Shown here piece after piece: positions 41,614 through 51,500 of a DNA stretch of 64,000 nt. The position numbers and the translations under genes were made by a program. Under the pieces are notes generated by a model. The model had not been told where the DNA came from, searched no databases, and was given only the letters and a program-made list of their open reading frames with translations. Source of the stretch: Sphingobacterium tenebrionis (GTDB lineage: Bacteria; Bacteroidota; Bacteroidia; Sphingobacteriales; Sphingobacteriaceae); NCBI RefSeq assembly GCF_037126265.1, contig NZ_JAYLLN010000001.1:62001-126000 (forward strand), in the 5' to 3' direction. How positions within the stretch are numbered: position 1 is the stretch's first letter; each line of letters begins with the position of its first letter.

Positions 41614-44583
41614 GTGGAATTCACTAACGAGGACATAATCTATCTTCTCAACCTTTTTAAAGGCCGTGAAGACATATTTGCTTTACGATGGGAGAATGGA
41701 AATAAAAGCGGGTACATGCCAGCCTATAGCTATGATCCATACCATTATCGACTCCATAAGGCTAATGGCGGTACTTTTCAAAGCTATGCCCACAAAAGCT
41801 ACCTGCCATTGTCAGAAATAGAAATTACGAAACATCTTAACGGCCTTCAACAGATCGGAATTTACCCACTGTTGCAAGATAACACTTCTTGGTTTTTAGT
41901 AGCTGACTTCGATAAATCCGATTGGCAACAACATGCTTTGAAAATTCTCGAATTATGTACAGCCAAAAATATCCCTGCTTATCTCGAACGTTCCCGTTCT
42001 GGCAATGGCGCACATGTCTGGATTTTCTTTGAAAGCCCTTATCCAGCAGCCAAAAGTCGTAAGTTATTTATGCATATCTTGGAAAGATGCGGTGCATTCT
42101 CGCCATTTGATAAAAGCTCCAGCTTTGACCGTCTGTTTCCAAATCAAGATTACCTGTCTGGCAAAGGTTTAGGAAATCTAATTGCAATGCCCTTATTTTC
42201 ACCTGCTGTACAGAATGGCAACAGTTCCTTTATCGATTCCAAAACGATGGATCCATTTCCTGATCAAATCGCATATTTAAAAGAAATTAAAAGAGTCAAT
42301 TTTGATTACCTAGAGGAGATGTTCAATCAAACAGGAGGAAGTAAAGAAAGCTATGTACCCGTTGTTGATGGAAAACTTAAAATCGCCCTGAGCAATTCGA
42401 TCCGTATAAATAGTCACGCTATACCATTTGTACTCATCAATTTTTTGAAGGAGCAACTTAATTTTGCTAATTCAGCCTTTTTCATTAAGAAAAAGTCAGG
42501 GAGAAGCACTTTTGAAACACCTAGGTTCTTTAAATTGATTGATGAAATCGAAAATGAAATCCTTATCCCAAGAGGGTTTATCGGGAAATTGCTTCGTTTC
42601 TGTAGAGAATCACAGGTAACACATGACTTTGTTGATAATAGACGTGAGCTACCGCCAATCCAATTTTCTTTTAATGCCGCATTACGAAAGCATCAGATCA
42701 ATGCTGTCTCCGCAGTAGAAAAAAAGGATTTCGGAGTAATCGTCGCACCGCCAGGAACAGGAAAAACTGTTATCGGTCTGAAAATTATTGCAGACAAACA
42801 ACAACCTGCCCTTATTGTCGTGCATCGTAAGCAATTATTGGATCAATGGGTGGAGCGTATCGAGTCATTCCTAGGGATACCGAAGAAAGAAATTGGGTTT
42901 ATAGGCCAGGGAAAAGCAAAATTGGGTGCAAGTACAATAACCGTTGCAACGATACAAAGTCTTCCAAAACATATCGAAATCATTCAGGACAAATTTGGCA
43001 CAATCCTGATCGACGAATGCCATCATATTCCAGCGGAATCTTACCGTACCACTGTCGGAAAACTAAACAGTGTTTATTGCTACGGTCTCACAGCGACTCC
43101 TTTTCGGAAATATAATGATGATAAATTGATTTTCACCTATCTCGGTGATATCATTACGGAAATCCGACCAGAGGAAATTGAAGATTACAAAAGTGAAAAT
43201 ATCATCGTCCGGAATACCACACTCCATGTTCCCTATAATTCTAAAACCGACAGTTTCGAAACACTTTCCCAAATTCTAATTCATGATACAGCAAGAAACA
43301 GATTAATAGTAGACGATGTATCCGCCGAGTTATACCAAGGAAAAAAGGCAGTTATAATTACCGAAAGAAAAGAACATATCGAGACGCTGAATCTATGGCT
43401 AAAATCAAATTATGAAACCATAACGCTCAGCGGATATGATTCAGACAGTAGTAAGAAAGCGAAATGGAAAACATTGTCAGAAGGGAATTTTCAAGTATTG
43501 ATTACGACAGGTCAGTACTTTGGCGAAGGTTCGGATATTCAGCATATCAGCACGCTGTTCTTGGCCTACCCCTTTGCTTTCCATGGAAAATTGATTCAAT
43601 ACATTGGTCGGGTGCAGCGATCCGAGATCAATCCAACTATATACGACTATCGGGATGTGAAGATCGATTATCTAGACAAGATGTTTCTAAAACGGAATAT
43701 CTATTATCGTAAAATCACCAAACAAGCTACACTTTTTGATGATCCAACGATGGATTACCAGTCTCAAATAGGTCATTTATTAACCTTAGAAAAAAGTACC
43801 AAGAGACCCATTGAGGATCTATCGTTTCATTATGGCCATGTGGTCTTCACTTATAAAGTAGAAGAGATGCATACGGTTTTGGAATTTCAAATCGAAAATT
43901 TGGAGATTAGGCCTGAGTTTGAGGTATTAAAACCTTACTTTATCAAGGTACTGAAATCTAAAAACATCAACGTTCAGTTAAACGCTGAATTTGAATACGG
44001 AAAACTGGTAGCTCAAATCGCTACTTCCGAAGATATAGAACGAATAAATAAAGAAATTGTGGAAGGTGTAAAATTCCAGTTTCTGAACAAGGGACTATTA
44101 AGTAAGCTACCTTTTCAAAAGCAAAATATATTGACCTCGGACCAGTTGCAAAATGGCGAGACAGTATACGCAAATGCCGAAGAATTACTGTCTGAAATCC
44201 TTAAAGTACGAAAATACAAGCATTCTCGACAAGTTCAATTCTTAGCCGATCAACACCTGAGCAGTATTATGAAGATTAGGTTCGTGCTTAGTCCCTTTGC
44301 ATTTGTATTTCTACTATCGGGAGACAGCCAATACCACATCATCCTTGAAACCCTAGATACGGAGGAGGCGACTTATATCTGGCACACAGATAAAAACAAA
44401 ACTGTGTTGGAAGACGCTGTTGCGATGATAGATAAAGATCTCCAGATTATTCGTGAAAAAGGTAGACAGATGTTCTTAGAAAACCATATTCCCGAAAGAT
44501 TTAGCCGTATCCTTCATGATTACAGCGACCCAGGTAGAGGTTTTATCCTCTGGAAAGCATTTTTGGAAGAGGTCATTCACTGA
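41614..44583 (+). CDS. TOTE-type primase-helicase fusion protein
   Basis: A 989-residue cytoplasmic protein. Residues about 1-230 resemble the archaeo-eukaryotic primase domain of TOTE conflict systems: the catalytic acidic motif VADFDKSDW (D98 and D100) and SRSGNGAHVWIFF (H134), followed by FPNQ and GLGNLIAMPLF. Residues about 355-710 are a superfamily 2 helicase: Walker A APPGTGKT near 380, IDECHH near 466, TATPF near 489, TGQYFGEGSD near 631 and QYIGRVQR near 667. The final 280 residues are not assigned. Such fusions are thought to act in genome defence or element conflict; the mechanism is unproven. Its stop lies next to the break in an IPT gene. Confidence 0.85.
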   Translation: MEFTNEDIIYLLNLFKGREDIFALRWENGNKSGYMPAYSYDPYHYRLHKANGGTFQSYAHKSYLPLSEIEITKHLNGLQQIGIYPLLQDNTSWFLVADFDKSDWQQHALKILELCTAKNIPAYLERSRSGNGAHVWIFFESPYPAAKSRKLFMHILERCGAFSPFDKSSSFDRLFPNQDYLSGKGLGNLIAMPLFSPAVQNGNSSFIDSKTMDPFPDQIAYLKEIKRVNFDYLEEMFNQTGGSKESYVPVVDGKLKIALSNSIRINSHAIPFVLINFLKEQLNFANSAFFIKKKSGRSTFETPRFFKLIDEIENEILIPRGFIGKLLRFCRESQVTHDFVDNRRELPPIQFSFNAALRKHQINAVSAVEKKDFGVIVAPPGTGKTVIGLKIIADKQQPALIVVHRKQLLDQWVERIESFLGIPKKEIGFIGQGKAKLGASTITVATIQSLPKHIEIIQDKFGTILIDECHHIPAESYRTTVGKLNSVYCYGLTATPFRKYNDDKLIFTYLGDIITEIRPEEIEDYKSENIIVRNTTLHVPYNSKTDSFETLSQILIHDTARNRLIVDDVSAELYQGKKAVIITERKEHIETLNLWLKSNYETITLSGYDSDSSKKAKWKTLSEGNFQVLITTGQYFGEGSDIQHISTLFLAYPFAFHGKLIQYIGRVQRSEINPTIYDYRDVKIDYLDKMFLKRNIYYRKITKQATLFDDPTMDYQSQIGHLLTLEKSTKRPIEDLSFHYGHVVFTYKVEEMHTVLEFQIENLEIRPEFEVLKPYFIKVLKSKNINVQLNAEFEYGKLVAQIATSEDIERINKEIVEGVKFQFLNKGLLSKLPFQKQNILTSDQLQNGETVYANAEELLSEILKVRKYKHSRQVQFLADQHLSSIMKIRFVLSPFAFVFLLSGDSQYHIILETLDTEEATYIWHTDKNKTVLEDAVAMIDKDLQIIREKGRQMFLENHIPERFSRILHDYSDPGRGFILWKAFLEEVIH

Positions 44584-44983
44584 GAGACAAACTTCCATTA
44601 CCGGCTACCGTACTGACTTGGGCCTGGGTATAATAGTTGAATTTCTCTTGGTACTCGATGGTATCTGTGCCTACGACAACAGTAATCTTCGGGTTTTCTC
44701 CCGGTAGAAGGGGTACAATGGCATAGATCCGGCTTCCTGTGCTGGAAACGACTGAAGCTTTGGCATTGTTGAAGAACACCCTGATTTTGGAAGTGTCGGT
44801 TCCAAAGTTCTCCCCGTCCAAGAGGATTTTTGATCTGGCCCCTCCTTCAAGGGGATAGAAGGAGCTCAAAACGACCGGTTTACTGGGGTCGTAGTCCCTC
44901 TTTTTTATCTCCATGTCTTTTTTACATGCTGCAAACAGCAGGAAAAGTGACATGGACAAACCTAAAAGTTTAATGGTTTTCAT
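44573..44983 (-). pseudogene. IPT/TIG-domain lipoprotein, C-terminus lost
   Basis: The 136 residues are a lipoprotein start (cysteine at residue 20) and an IPT/TIG domain (LLDGENFGTDTSKIRVFFNN and IYAIVPLLPGE). They align closely with the intact IPT/NHL gene at 51674-53011, through YTQAQVSTVAGNG, where likeness ends; the paralogue continues with about 300 residues of NHL repeats. Here the frame runs into foreign sequence and stops 10 bp inside the helicase gene. The gene is thus cut by the island. A stable, secreted single-IPT product might still be made. Confidence 0.85.
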
Positions 44984-45224
44984 TAGTTTGACAGTTAAAA
45001 TATAGTTTAATTAATTTCATATTTCATCTGTTTTTAAGGAAGCATTAGAAATTTTCTTGGGGTTTGAGAAACTTCTCGTTGGAGCAATTTTTGTTGTTGC
45101 TGAGTTTAGATATGCTTTTTTTGCCATAAAAACGTAGCAAAACTAAAAAACACTCCTCTTTTATACGGTTAGAGGGGAATTATAATATCGTTAAAGTTGT
45201 ATTAACTAATAGGAAATATTTAGT
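44984..45224. promoter_or_regulatory. Upstream region of the truncated IPT gene
   Basis: Read on the minus strand, 45150-45210 contains TTAATACAACTTTAA followed by a CCCCTCT/AGAGGAG inverted repeat. The region upstream of the intact IPT paralogue (53165-53225) contains TTAATATAACTTTAA and a similar C-rich element, so the two genes probably share a regulator. Confidence 0.4.
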
Positions 45225-45407
45225 TTAATCGTGGTCATCCACTTTATTTGGATTTGGAGGGAGGGGATTGGTATCTTTTTCTGGCCGTTTCCCTGTATTG
45301 TCTTCCACGTTGGTTTTCTTTTCGTCTGGAGTGGGGAATTTCTTGTTTTTATCCGTTTCCTTTATTTGTTCTGTTTCTCTGTTTGGATCTTTTTCCTGTT
45401 TGCTCAT
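45225..45407 (-). CDS. Small, highly charged protein
   Basis: A 60-residue protein composed almost wholly of Lys, Glu, Asp, Asn, Pro and Thr (MSKQEKDPNRETEQIKETDK and a tail NPLPPNPNKVDDHD). It has no hydrophobic core, so it is probably disordered. The ATG at 45407 follows a purine-rich stretch, and a strong hairpin separates it from the upstream lipoprotein gene. Small hydrophilic proteins of this kind are seen in Sphingobacteriaceae, but no function can be given. Expression is uncertain. Confidence 0.5.
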   Translation of the reverse strand: MSKQEKDPNRETEQIKETDKNKKFPTPDEKKTNVEDNTGKRPEKDTNPLPPNPNKVDDHD

Positions 45408-45450
45408 GATAGTTTTTATTTTAGAACAAAAGGGGGAAGGGAAAGTTCAA

Positions 45451-45526
45451 AAAAAAAGCGACCCTTGCATTGCCCCCAAAAAGTTAGACACTTTCTGGGG
45501 GCACTCTACCTCGGGTCGCTTTTTTT
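45451..45526. terminator. Large nested palindrome, bidirectional terminator
   Basis: The outer stem AAAGCGACCC/GGGTCGCTTT is flanked by A and T runs on both strands. It encloses a second stem, GCCCCCAAAAAGT/ACTTTCTGGGGGC (13 bp, one mismatch). It sits 6 bp after the DUF4361-like gene's stop and ends that operon. Confidence 0.85.
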
Positions 45527-45531
45527 ATTAT

Positions 45532-46428
45532 TTAATTGGTGATTTCCATCCGGAGCTCCTCTTGCATGTGGATTGTTTTTTTATTGTAGGTATACTCATA
45601 ACTCAAGAGAAATACATGGAATTTTCTTCCATAAATCTCCTCTAAAGTATAAGTGTTAGGATATCTACTGTCTCCATCCAACTGTTTCATCTGAAGATCT
45701 TTAAAGGGTTTGATGGTTACTTTTTTATCTTCGCCCACCTCTAAAACCATGGAAGTTTTATTGATGTGCTCCAGATTGTTTTCAAAGGCCTCCGTTCCGG
45801 TAATTAGTCTTACCGAGTTTTTGGTAAGAGGGAACATTTTTTTGTTTCCTGCAGTAACTAATTCATTTGCTGCTCCGGTCATGCTGTAAAGGGAGTTTGT
45901 CGCCTGGGACGCATAATCATTCCTTATCTGGATCTGGTATAGAATAGTGTTCTTCTTTGTGTTAAGTTCCACTCCAGGGGTTTCCGTAGCTTTTAGGGAA
46001 ATAAAATAAGTAGAATCAGGAGAAAGTCCATCTGCATGTAATTTAACCATGGTTCTTCCGGTACGTTCGCCAGCATTGATCTGGATCTTATAATCTTCTA
46101 TCACATATTTATCGCGGGGAAGAAGCTTTGCATAGAGTTTTTCATCTGCATCATAAAGAGCTCTATTGTAATTATCCAAGGCAGCTTTGTCTTCCTCCAA
46201 TTGGATGACCATATTGCTTGCCGGAACATCTGTACCGCCAGAGGAAGCTGCGATATACCCGGTATATTCCTCACCGGTTAAAGGGACTACTTCCTGAAAA
46301 GTATTATGGTAACTGCTGCTGATCAAGGCCACCACATTTTTATACATTTCCTTTTCAAAAATCTCGTTGTCCTTGCATGAAGTCAGCACCAAGGGAAGTG
46401 CCAACATCGCTATATATTTACGTTTCAT
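45532..46428 (-). CDS. DUF4361/DUF1735-like surface lipoprotein
   Basis: A 298-residue lipoprotein with cysteine at residue 18 (VLTSCKDNEIF). Residues about 25-160 resemble the DUF1735-type N-terminal domain (NVVALISSSYHNTFQEVV, then YFISLKA) and the rest a DUF4361 domain with YNKKTIHMQEELRMEITN at the end. In Bacteroidota such proteins follow susC and susD in glycan-uptake loci and act as surface glycan-binding proteins. It is the last gene of this operon, 20 bp after susD, and is closed by a large terminator. The ligand is unknown. Confidence 0.82.
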   Translation of the reverse strand: MKRKYIAMLALPLVLTSCKDNEIFEKEMYKNVVALISSSYHNTFQEVVPLTGEEYTGYIAASSGGTDVPASNMVIQLEEDKAALDNYNRALYDADEKLYAKLLPRDKYVIEDYKIQINAGERTGRTMVKLHADGLSPDSTYFISLKATETPGVELNTKKNTILYQIQIRNDYASQATNSLYSMTGAANELVTAGNKKMFPLTKNSVRLITGTEAFENNLEHINKTSMVLEVGEDKKVTIKPFKDLQMKQLDGDSRYPNTYTLEEIYGRKFHVFLLSYEYTYNKKTIHMQEELRMEITN

Positions 46429-46448
46429 GTTGCTCTATTTTAAATTTC

Positions 46449-48482
46449 CTAATAACCTGGGTTTTGATCCAAAGAAGGCAATCTTCTCATTTCTGTACGT
46501 GGAATCGGAACCCAAACCAGTTTTTTGTCCACTACACGGGTTAAGAAAGAGGAAGTACCAGGGATTACGCGTTGGTAATAGGTCTCCTTCGTAGCACCAT
46601 CCGGGTTCATACCACGGATAGGTTCACGTTCGGTTTCTTCCATGATTCCCCAGCGTCGAACATCATAATAGCGTCTGTTTTCCCAAAGGAATTCTACCAT
46701 ACGTTCGCGTTCAATCTGTTTCTGAATTTCAGCTCTGCTTCCTGTTTGTGAACTTGTCAACCCTGGAAGTCCTGCTCTATAACGAACCTGGTTGAATGCT
46801 TTCTGAATCTCTTCCGCATCACGACTGATGGTATAGGTTTTATCGCCCAATTGAACCGAATGACTACCTGTGATGTTATTCAAAGCTTCGGCATAGGATA
46901 ATAGGATTTCGGCATACCGGATAATCGAGTATGCTTTTTTGATCCTACGTGCACCCGTACCTTGAAATGCATCCATAGGGTGGTTGTATTTCTTGATCAC
47001 ATAACCTGTGATCGGATAGTTAGGTGAAGTGGCAGTAACTCCGCCACGACCATCTGCATCTTGGTAATAATATTTCGCGGTATAATTGTTCAAGGTCGTA
47101 CTTGATCCTGCTTGCCAAACGGCTTCATTGAAACCGACGGATGCATAGAAACGCATTTCGCGATTGTTGTACATATTGTAAACACCAGAATTCAACGGAT
47201 AACCTGAGAATCTTTTAGGAGATGTGGTAAAACCTGTCTCTGAATAATAGCCATCTACCGAAGCTTCTTCTTTCGTGCGACCATCATCCATTAAATAAGC
47301 ATCAACTACCTTTTGGGTAACACAGAACCTACCCCAACCGCCTAAGGAAGGTGGAAAGGAACCTAAATTGATATAGGCATTCAGGTATTCTGTGTTTCTT
47401 CCCCAGATAACCTCCGGATTGATTCCAGGTACTGCTTCTCCGGTAAAGATATCCGAGTAGGATTTGAAGGCATCAATACCACCTGCTCCATTCGGGAAGG
47501 CGCTATAGAAGTTGGGGTCGGAAGTGACATTTTTTGGTAACTCAGGTGTATTTGCATCAGCAACAACGGTATAGAGTTTGTATTTCCCCATTTCCATCAC
47601 GCGTTTGGCGGCTGCAGCGGCTACCGCCCATCGTTTCTCATCATATTGTTGGGAAACATAATGTACATTATCTGTTTTACGTGTCCAGTTTCCAAAATAG
47701 GAATTGGCTACTGGTCCACCATTGAATAATGGGGATGCATGGATCAATCTCAAGCGAGCGATCAAGGCATAGGCAGCGCCCTGGCTCGGACGACCGAAAT
47801 CCAGAATGGAGATTTCTTTCGGCATCAATGCAGCGGCTTTTTCAAATTCCGCACAGGTGTATTCCATGGTCTCATCATAGGTTGCTCTAGGACGGTCGTA
47901 ATATTCGATCGGCTCATTCGTGTTAACCACCTCATCACCCAATAAAATGGCCGGACCGTAATCCACTATGATGTTATAATAAGCATAAGCTCGGATAAAG
48001 CGGGTATACCCCTCGATACGTAATCGATCGGCATTCGTTAGATCTCTTGGTACATCCAGATTGGCCAAGATACTATTTGCTTTACGGATGATCTTGTAAT
48101 AGCGATTCCACTGATTCAAGTTGTAATCGTTGGCTCCAGCACCTGCTCCGTAATAATCTGGCGTGATGTTCCCGGTTACAAAATCCATCCCGTAATACAC
48201 GTTGGTGGTTCCGGTTCCGGTCAATCCATTGAATCCTTCATCGGTTGCCATCGGGCCAGGAGTGAAGCCAAACCTTACGGTATTGGATTCATCTGGGAAC
48301 ATCGATGCTGCACCCCACATGTAGGCCTCTATATTACGGGTGTTACTGAAGGCAGAATCAATATTGAATTCGTCATCGAAATAATTGTCGATGTTTAGAT
48401 AGTCTTTACAAGAGCTGCTCATGAATACCGTAGTAACCAATAGCCCTGCTTGCACGATCCTTTTTATGAGTTGTTTTTTCAT
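46449..48482 (-). CDS. SusD/RagB-family lipoprotein
   Basis: A 677-residue lipoprotein (cysteine at residue 25, MSSSCKDYLNIDNYF) with the SusD N-terminal domain and a RagB/SusD C-terminal domain that includes IERERMVEFLWENRRYYDVRRWG. It lies between its susC partner (18 bp upstream) and the DUF4361-like lipoprotein gene. The three proteins plus the IPT/NHL lipoprotein probably form one outer-membrane uptake complex. No polysaccharide-degrading enzyme is encoded next to it in the window. Confidence 0.94.
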   Translation of the reverse strand: MKKQLIKRIVQAGLLVTTVFMSSSCKDYLNIDNYFDDEFNIDSAFSNTRNIEAYMWGAASMFPDESNTVRFGFTPGPMATDEGFNGLTGTGTTNVYYGMDFVTGNITPDYYGAGAGANDYNLNQWNRYYKIIRKANSILANLDVPRDLTNADRLRIEGYTRFIRAYAYYNIIVDYGPAILLGDEVVNTNEPIEYYDRPRATYDETMEYTCAEFEKAAALMPKEISILDFGRPSQGAAYALIARLRLIHASPLFNGGPVANSYFGNWTRKTDNVHYVSQQYDEKRWAVAAAAAKRVMEMGKYKLYTVVADANTPELPKNVTSDPNFYSAFPNGAGGIDAFKSYSDIFTGEAVPGINPEVIWGRNTEYLNAYINLGSFPPSLGGWGRFCVTQKVVDAYLMDDGRTKEEASVDGYYSETGFTTSPKRFSGYPLNSGVYNMYNNREMRFYASVGFNEAVWQAGSSTTLNNYTAKYYYQDADGRGGVTATSPNYPITGYVIKKYNHPMDAFQGTGARRIKKAYSIIRYAEILLSYAEALNNITGSHSVQLGDKTYTISRDAEEIQKAFNQVRYRAGLPGLTSSQTGSRAEIQKQIERERMVEFLWENRRYYDVRRWGIMEETEREPIRGMNPDGATKETYYQRVIPGTSSFLTRVVDKKLVWVPIPRTEMRRLPSLDQNPGY

Positions 48483-48500
48483 TGTCTTTACGGTTAAGGA

Positions 48501-51500
48501 TTAGAAGTTCAAGTACAACTGTACAGAATAAGTAGATGGAATTGGATATTTACGGCCATTCCATGCGGCTTGCTCAGGATCAAAAATTTTGACCTTATCC
48601 CAAACGTACAGGTTGTTTCCTACAAATTGGATGTCCATTGAAGATACCCCGATACGCTTCATGAAATTAGGGTTCACATTGTAGTTCAAGGTGATCTCTT
48701 CCAAACGTATGTAACGGGAATCGCCTTGCCAGAAATTGGAGATCTGGCTGTTGTTCTGGTTATTTCCATATTGTAAACGTGGGAATCTTGCATTCGGATT
48801 TTCAGCCAAAGAAGGATCGATGCCATTTGCTATGGCATAGTCCATCGGTATCCAACGGTTTGCTGGGTCGGCGGCAATATCCAGAACATTCCCTAGGTTC
48901 CCTTCAAAGAACGGCATATAACCCATTCCATTGGTTTCCCAAACATTATTCACTTGCATACGCTGTCCTACATAGAAGAAATTCGTCCTTCCAGTCCCTT
49001 TGAACAATACACCTAAGGTTAGTGCCTTATACCGGAATTCCCCCCCAAAACCAAACATCGTCAACGGATAGTTACTATGCGTCAGAGGAACCATATCCAA
49101 TTTGTCGATCGTACCGTCACCATTCACATCTTTGTATTTGATGTCTCCAGGTAGTACGGTGCCAAAGGTTTGTTTAGGGCTATATTTGATGTCCTCCTCG
49201 TTCTTGAACAATCCCAAGGCTTGATAACCCCGAATGGAATTGTAAGGGAAGCCATTGAATTCCAAATAAGGATATTCTAAATAAGCCTGCTCCCAATTTT
49301 GGACTACGTTCTTAGAATAGGTGAAATTACCTCTTAATGTGATTCCAAAATCTTTGGACAGGTTGGTGGTGTAGCTCAAGTTTCCATCGATACCTGAGCT
49401 CTTCATGCGCCCTACATTGGCAAATGGATTCGAAATTACCCCTACATATTCAGGAACCTGAACACGTTGTTGGAAAATACCATTCCGCTGATCGCTAAAG
49501 AAATCGATTACAAAGTCGATTTTATTTTTGAAGAGCTTTCCTTCGAAACCAATGTTAGACTTCACAGCTCTTTCCCAAGCTAAATTATCTGCTCCAATAC
49601 GGGTTTCCATAATGGTTTCAATGCCTCCAACACCCCATACATCATCATCTTTAACATCCACTTTCGTCAAATAGGGGAATCGAATGCTGGATATACGGTC
49701 ATTACCCACGGAACCGTAGGATGCCCTGATCTTGAAGTAGTTCAACCAAGGAGCTGATTCCTGCATGAATTTATAGCTTGTTGGTACCCATCCTAAAGCA
49801 ACTGATGGGAAAAATCCATATTGTCTGCCCGGTTGGAAGTTTTCAGAACCGGTGTACCCGAAGTTCACATCCAATAGATAAGTATCCCGGAATCCGTAGG
49901 TCAATCGGCTGGATACCCCTTGATAGCGCAAAGGAATCGCCTCTAAGTTGCCTGTTGCATCAACGGTATTCTTCGCATCACTGATGTAGTAGTATACCAG
50001 AGCGGAAGTACGATGATCTGTTCCAAATTGCTGGTCGTAATTAAGGACCGATTCCAAGTGGAACTTACGGTATTGGCTGATGCCTTTGGTATAAGTAGCC
50101 TTTTGCTCCTGTACCACTTCTTGCATCACCAATGAACCATCAGCTGCACGGCTCAATGCTTTATGTAATGCCGGTTGTACCCTTCTTCTTTCATTAAAGA
50201 AACTGTGGATATCGTAAGCTCCTTGTGCGCGGAATTTCAAACCTTTCACCAAAGGGCTCAAGTCTTGGTTCAACGCTAATGTAACTTTTCCTTTAAAGGC
50301 TTGATCGGATGCTCTACCCGTGCGGTTGATCATCACATAAGGCGATGAACGGTCGTCGCCTCCGATTCCTGGAAGCATGCCGTTCGAATATTGTGTAGGA
50401 ATGGATAATGGAGTCAATCTGGATTGTGTTCTCCAGATGTATTCCGTATTGGCTACACCAGGTTGATCTAATTTGGATAGGAAACCATCGGATCCCAAGA
50501 AGACTTTCGTGGTCTTGGTCAGGTTCAGATCCAGGTTGATGCGGTAGTTATACGTGTCAAATCCTACATTCGAACTATATACACTATTCTTGTCTACCTT
50601 ATAAGCAGCAGTTTCACTCTTACCTCCCAAACTTAAGAAGTAGCGAGCTACCTCTGAACCACCTCTACCGGAAACATAATAACTCTGTCTCCAATAGTTT
50701 TTGTTCAGGATTTCATTTTGCCAATTCACATTCGGATACATATCTGGGTCTAATCCATCCCGGATGATCCCCATTTCTGTTTGATCGTATAATGGACTTT
50801 GTCCGCGAACGGCAGTTGCTTCATTCGCTAACTGCGCATATTCATAGGCACCTAAGTAGTTAGGTAATTTATTCAGGACAGATAAGGTAGAGTTGGCTCG
50901 GGCCGTGATCTGGATCCGGTCTACCAAACCCCTTTTCGTGGTTACCAATACCACACCATTTGCACCCCTTACCCCATAAACGGCAGTGGCCGAAGCATCT
51001 TTTAGGATGGAAAAGCTTTCCACGTCGGCAGGGTCAATGGTGTTCAGGTCGCCTTCTAGACCGTCGATCAATACCAGGGCGCTACTGTTAGCACCGAATG
51101 TACCGATACCACGAACCCAGAATTCGGAAATGTTTTTCCCCGGTTCACCGCTTGACTGCAAAGAGATAACCCCAGCAGCACGACCACCCAATAGATTGGC
51201 CATGGAAGGCGCCGGTGTCTGTAGCGATTTCACATCAACGGTGGTGATAGCTCCCACAGAGCTTATTTTACGCTGGGTATTTCCAAGTCCAACCACGATG
51301 ACCTCATCGATGTCGGCGCTTTTTTCAGCGATTTGAATGCGTAGTGCTGTCGTAGCTTCCACAGCAACATGCTCCACATTCTCATATCCTGTATGGCTGA
51401 ATACAATCTTATCCCCATATATCGCTTGGATGCTGAACTTACCATCAGCATCTGTTGAAGTACCTGCAGATGGACGGTCTTTTATAAAAATCGTTACACT

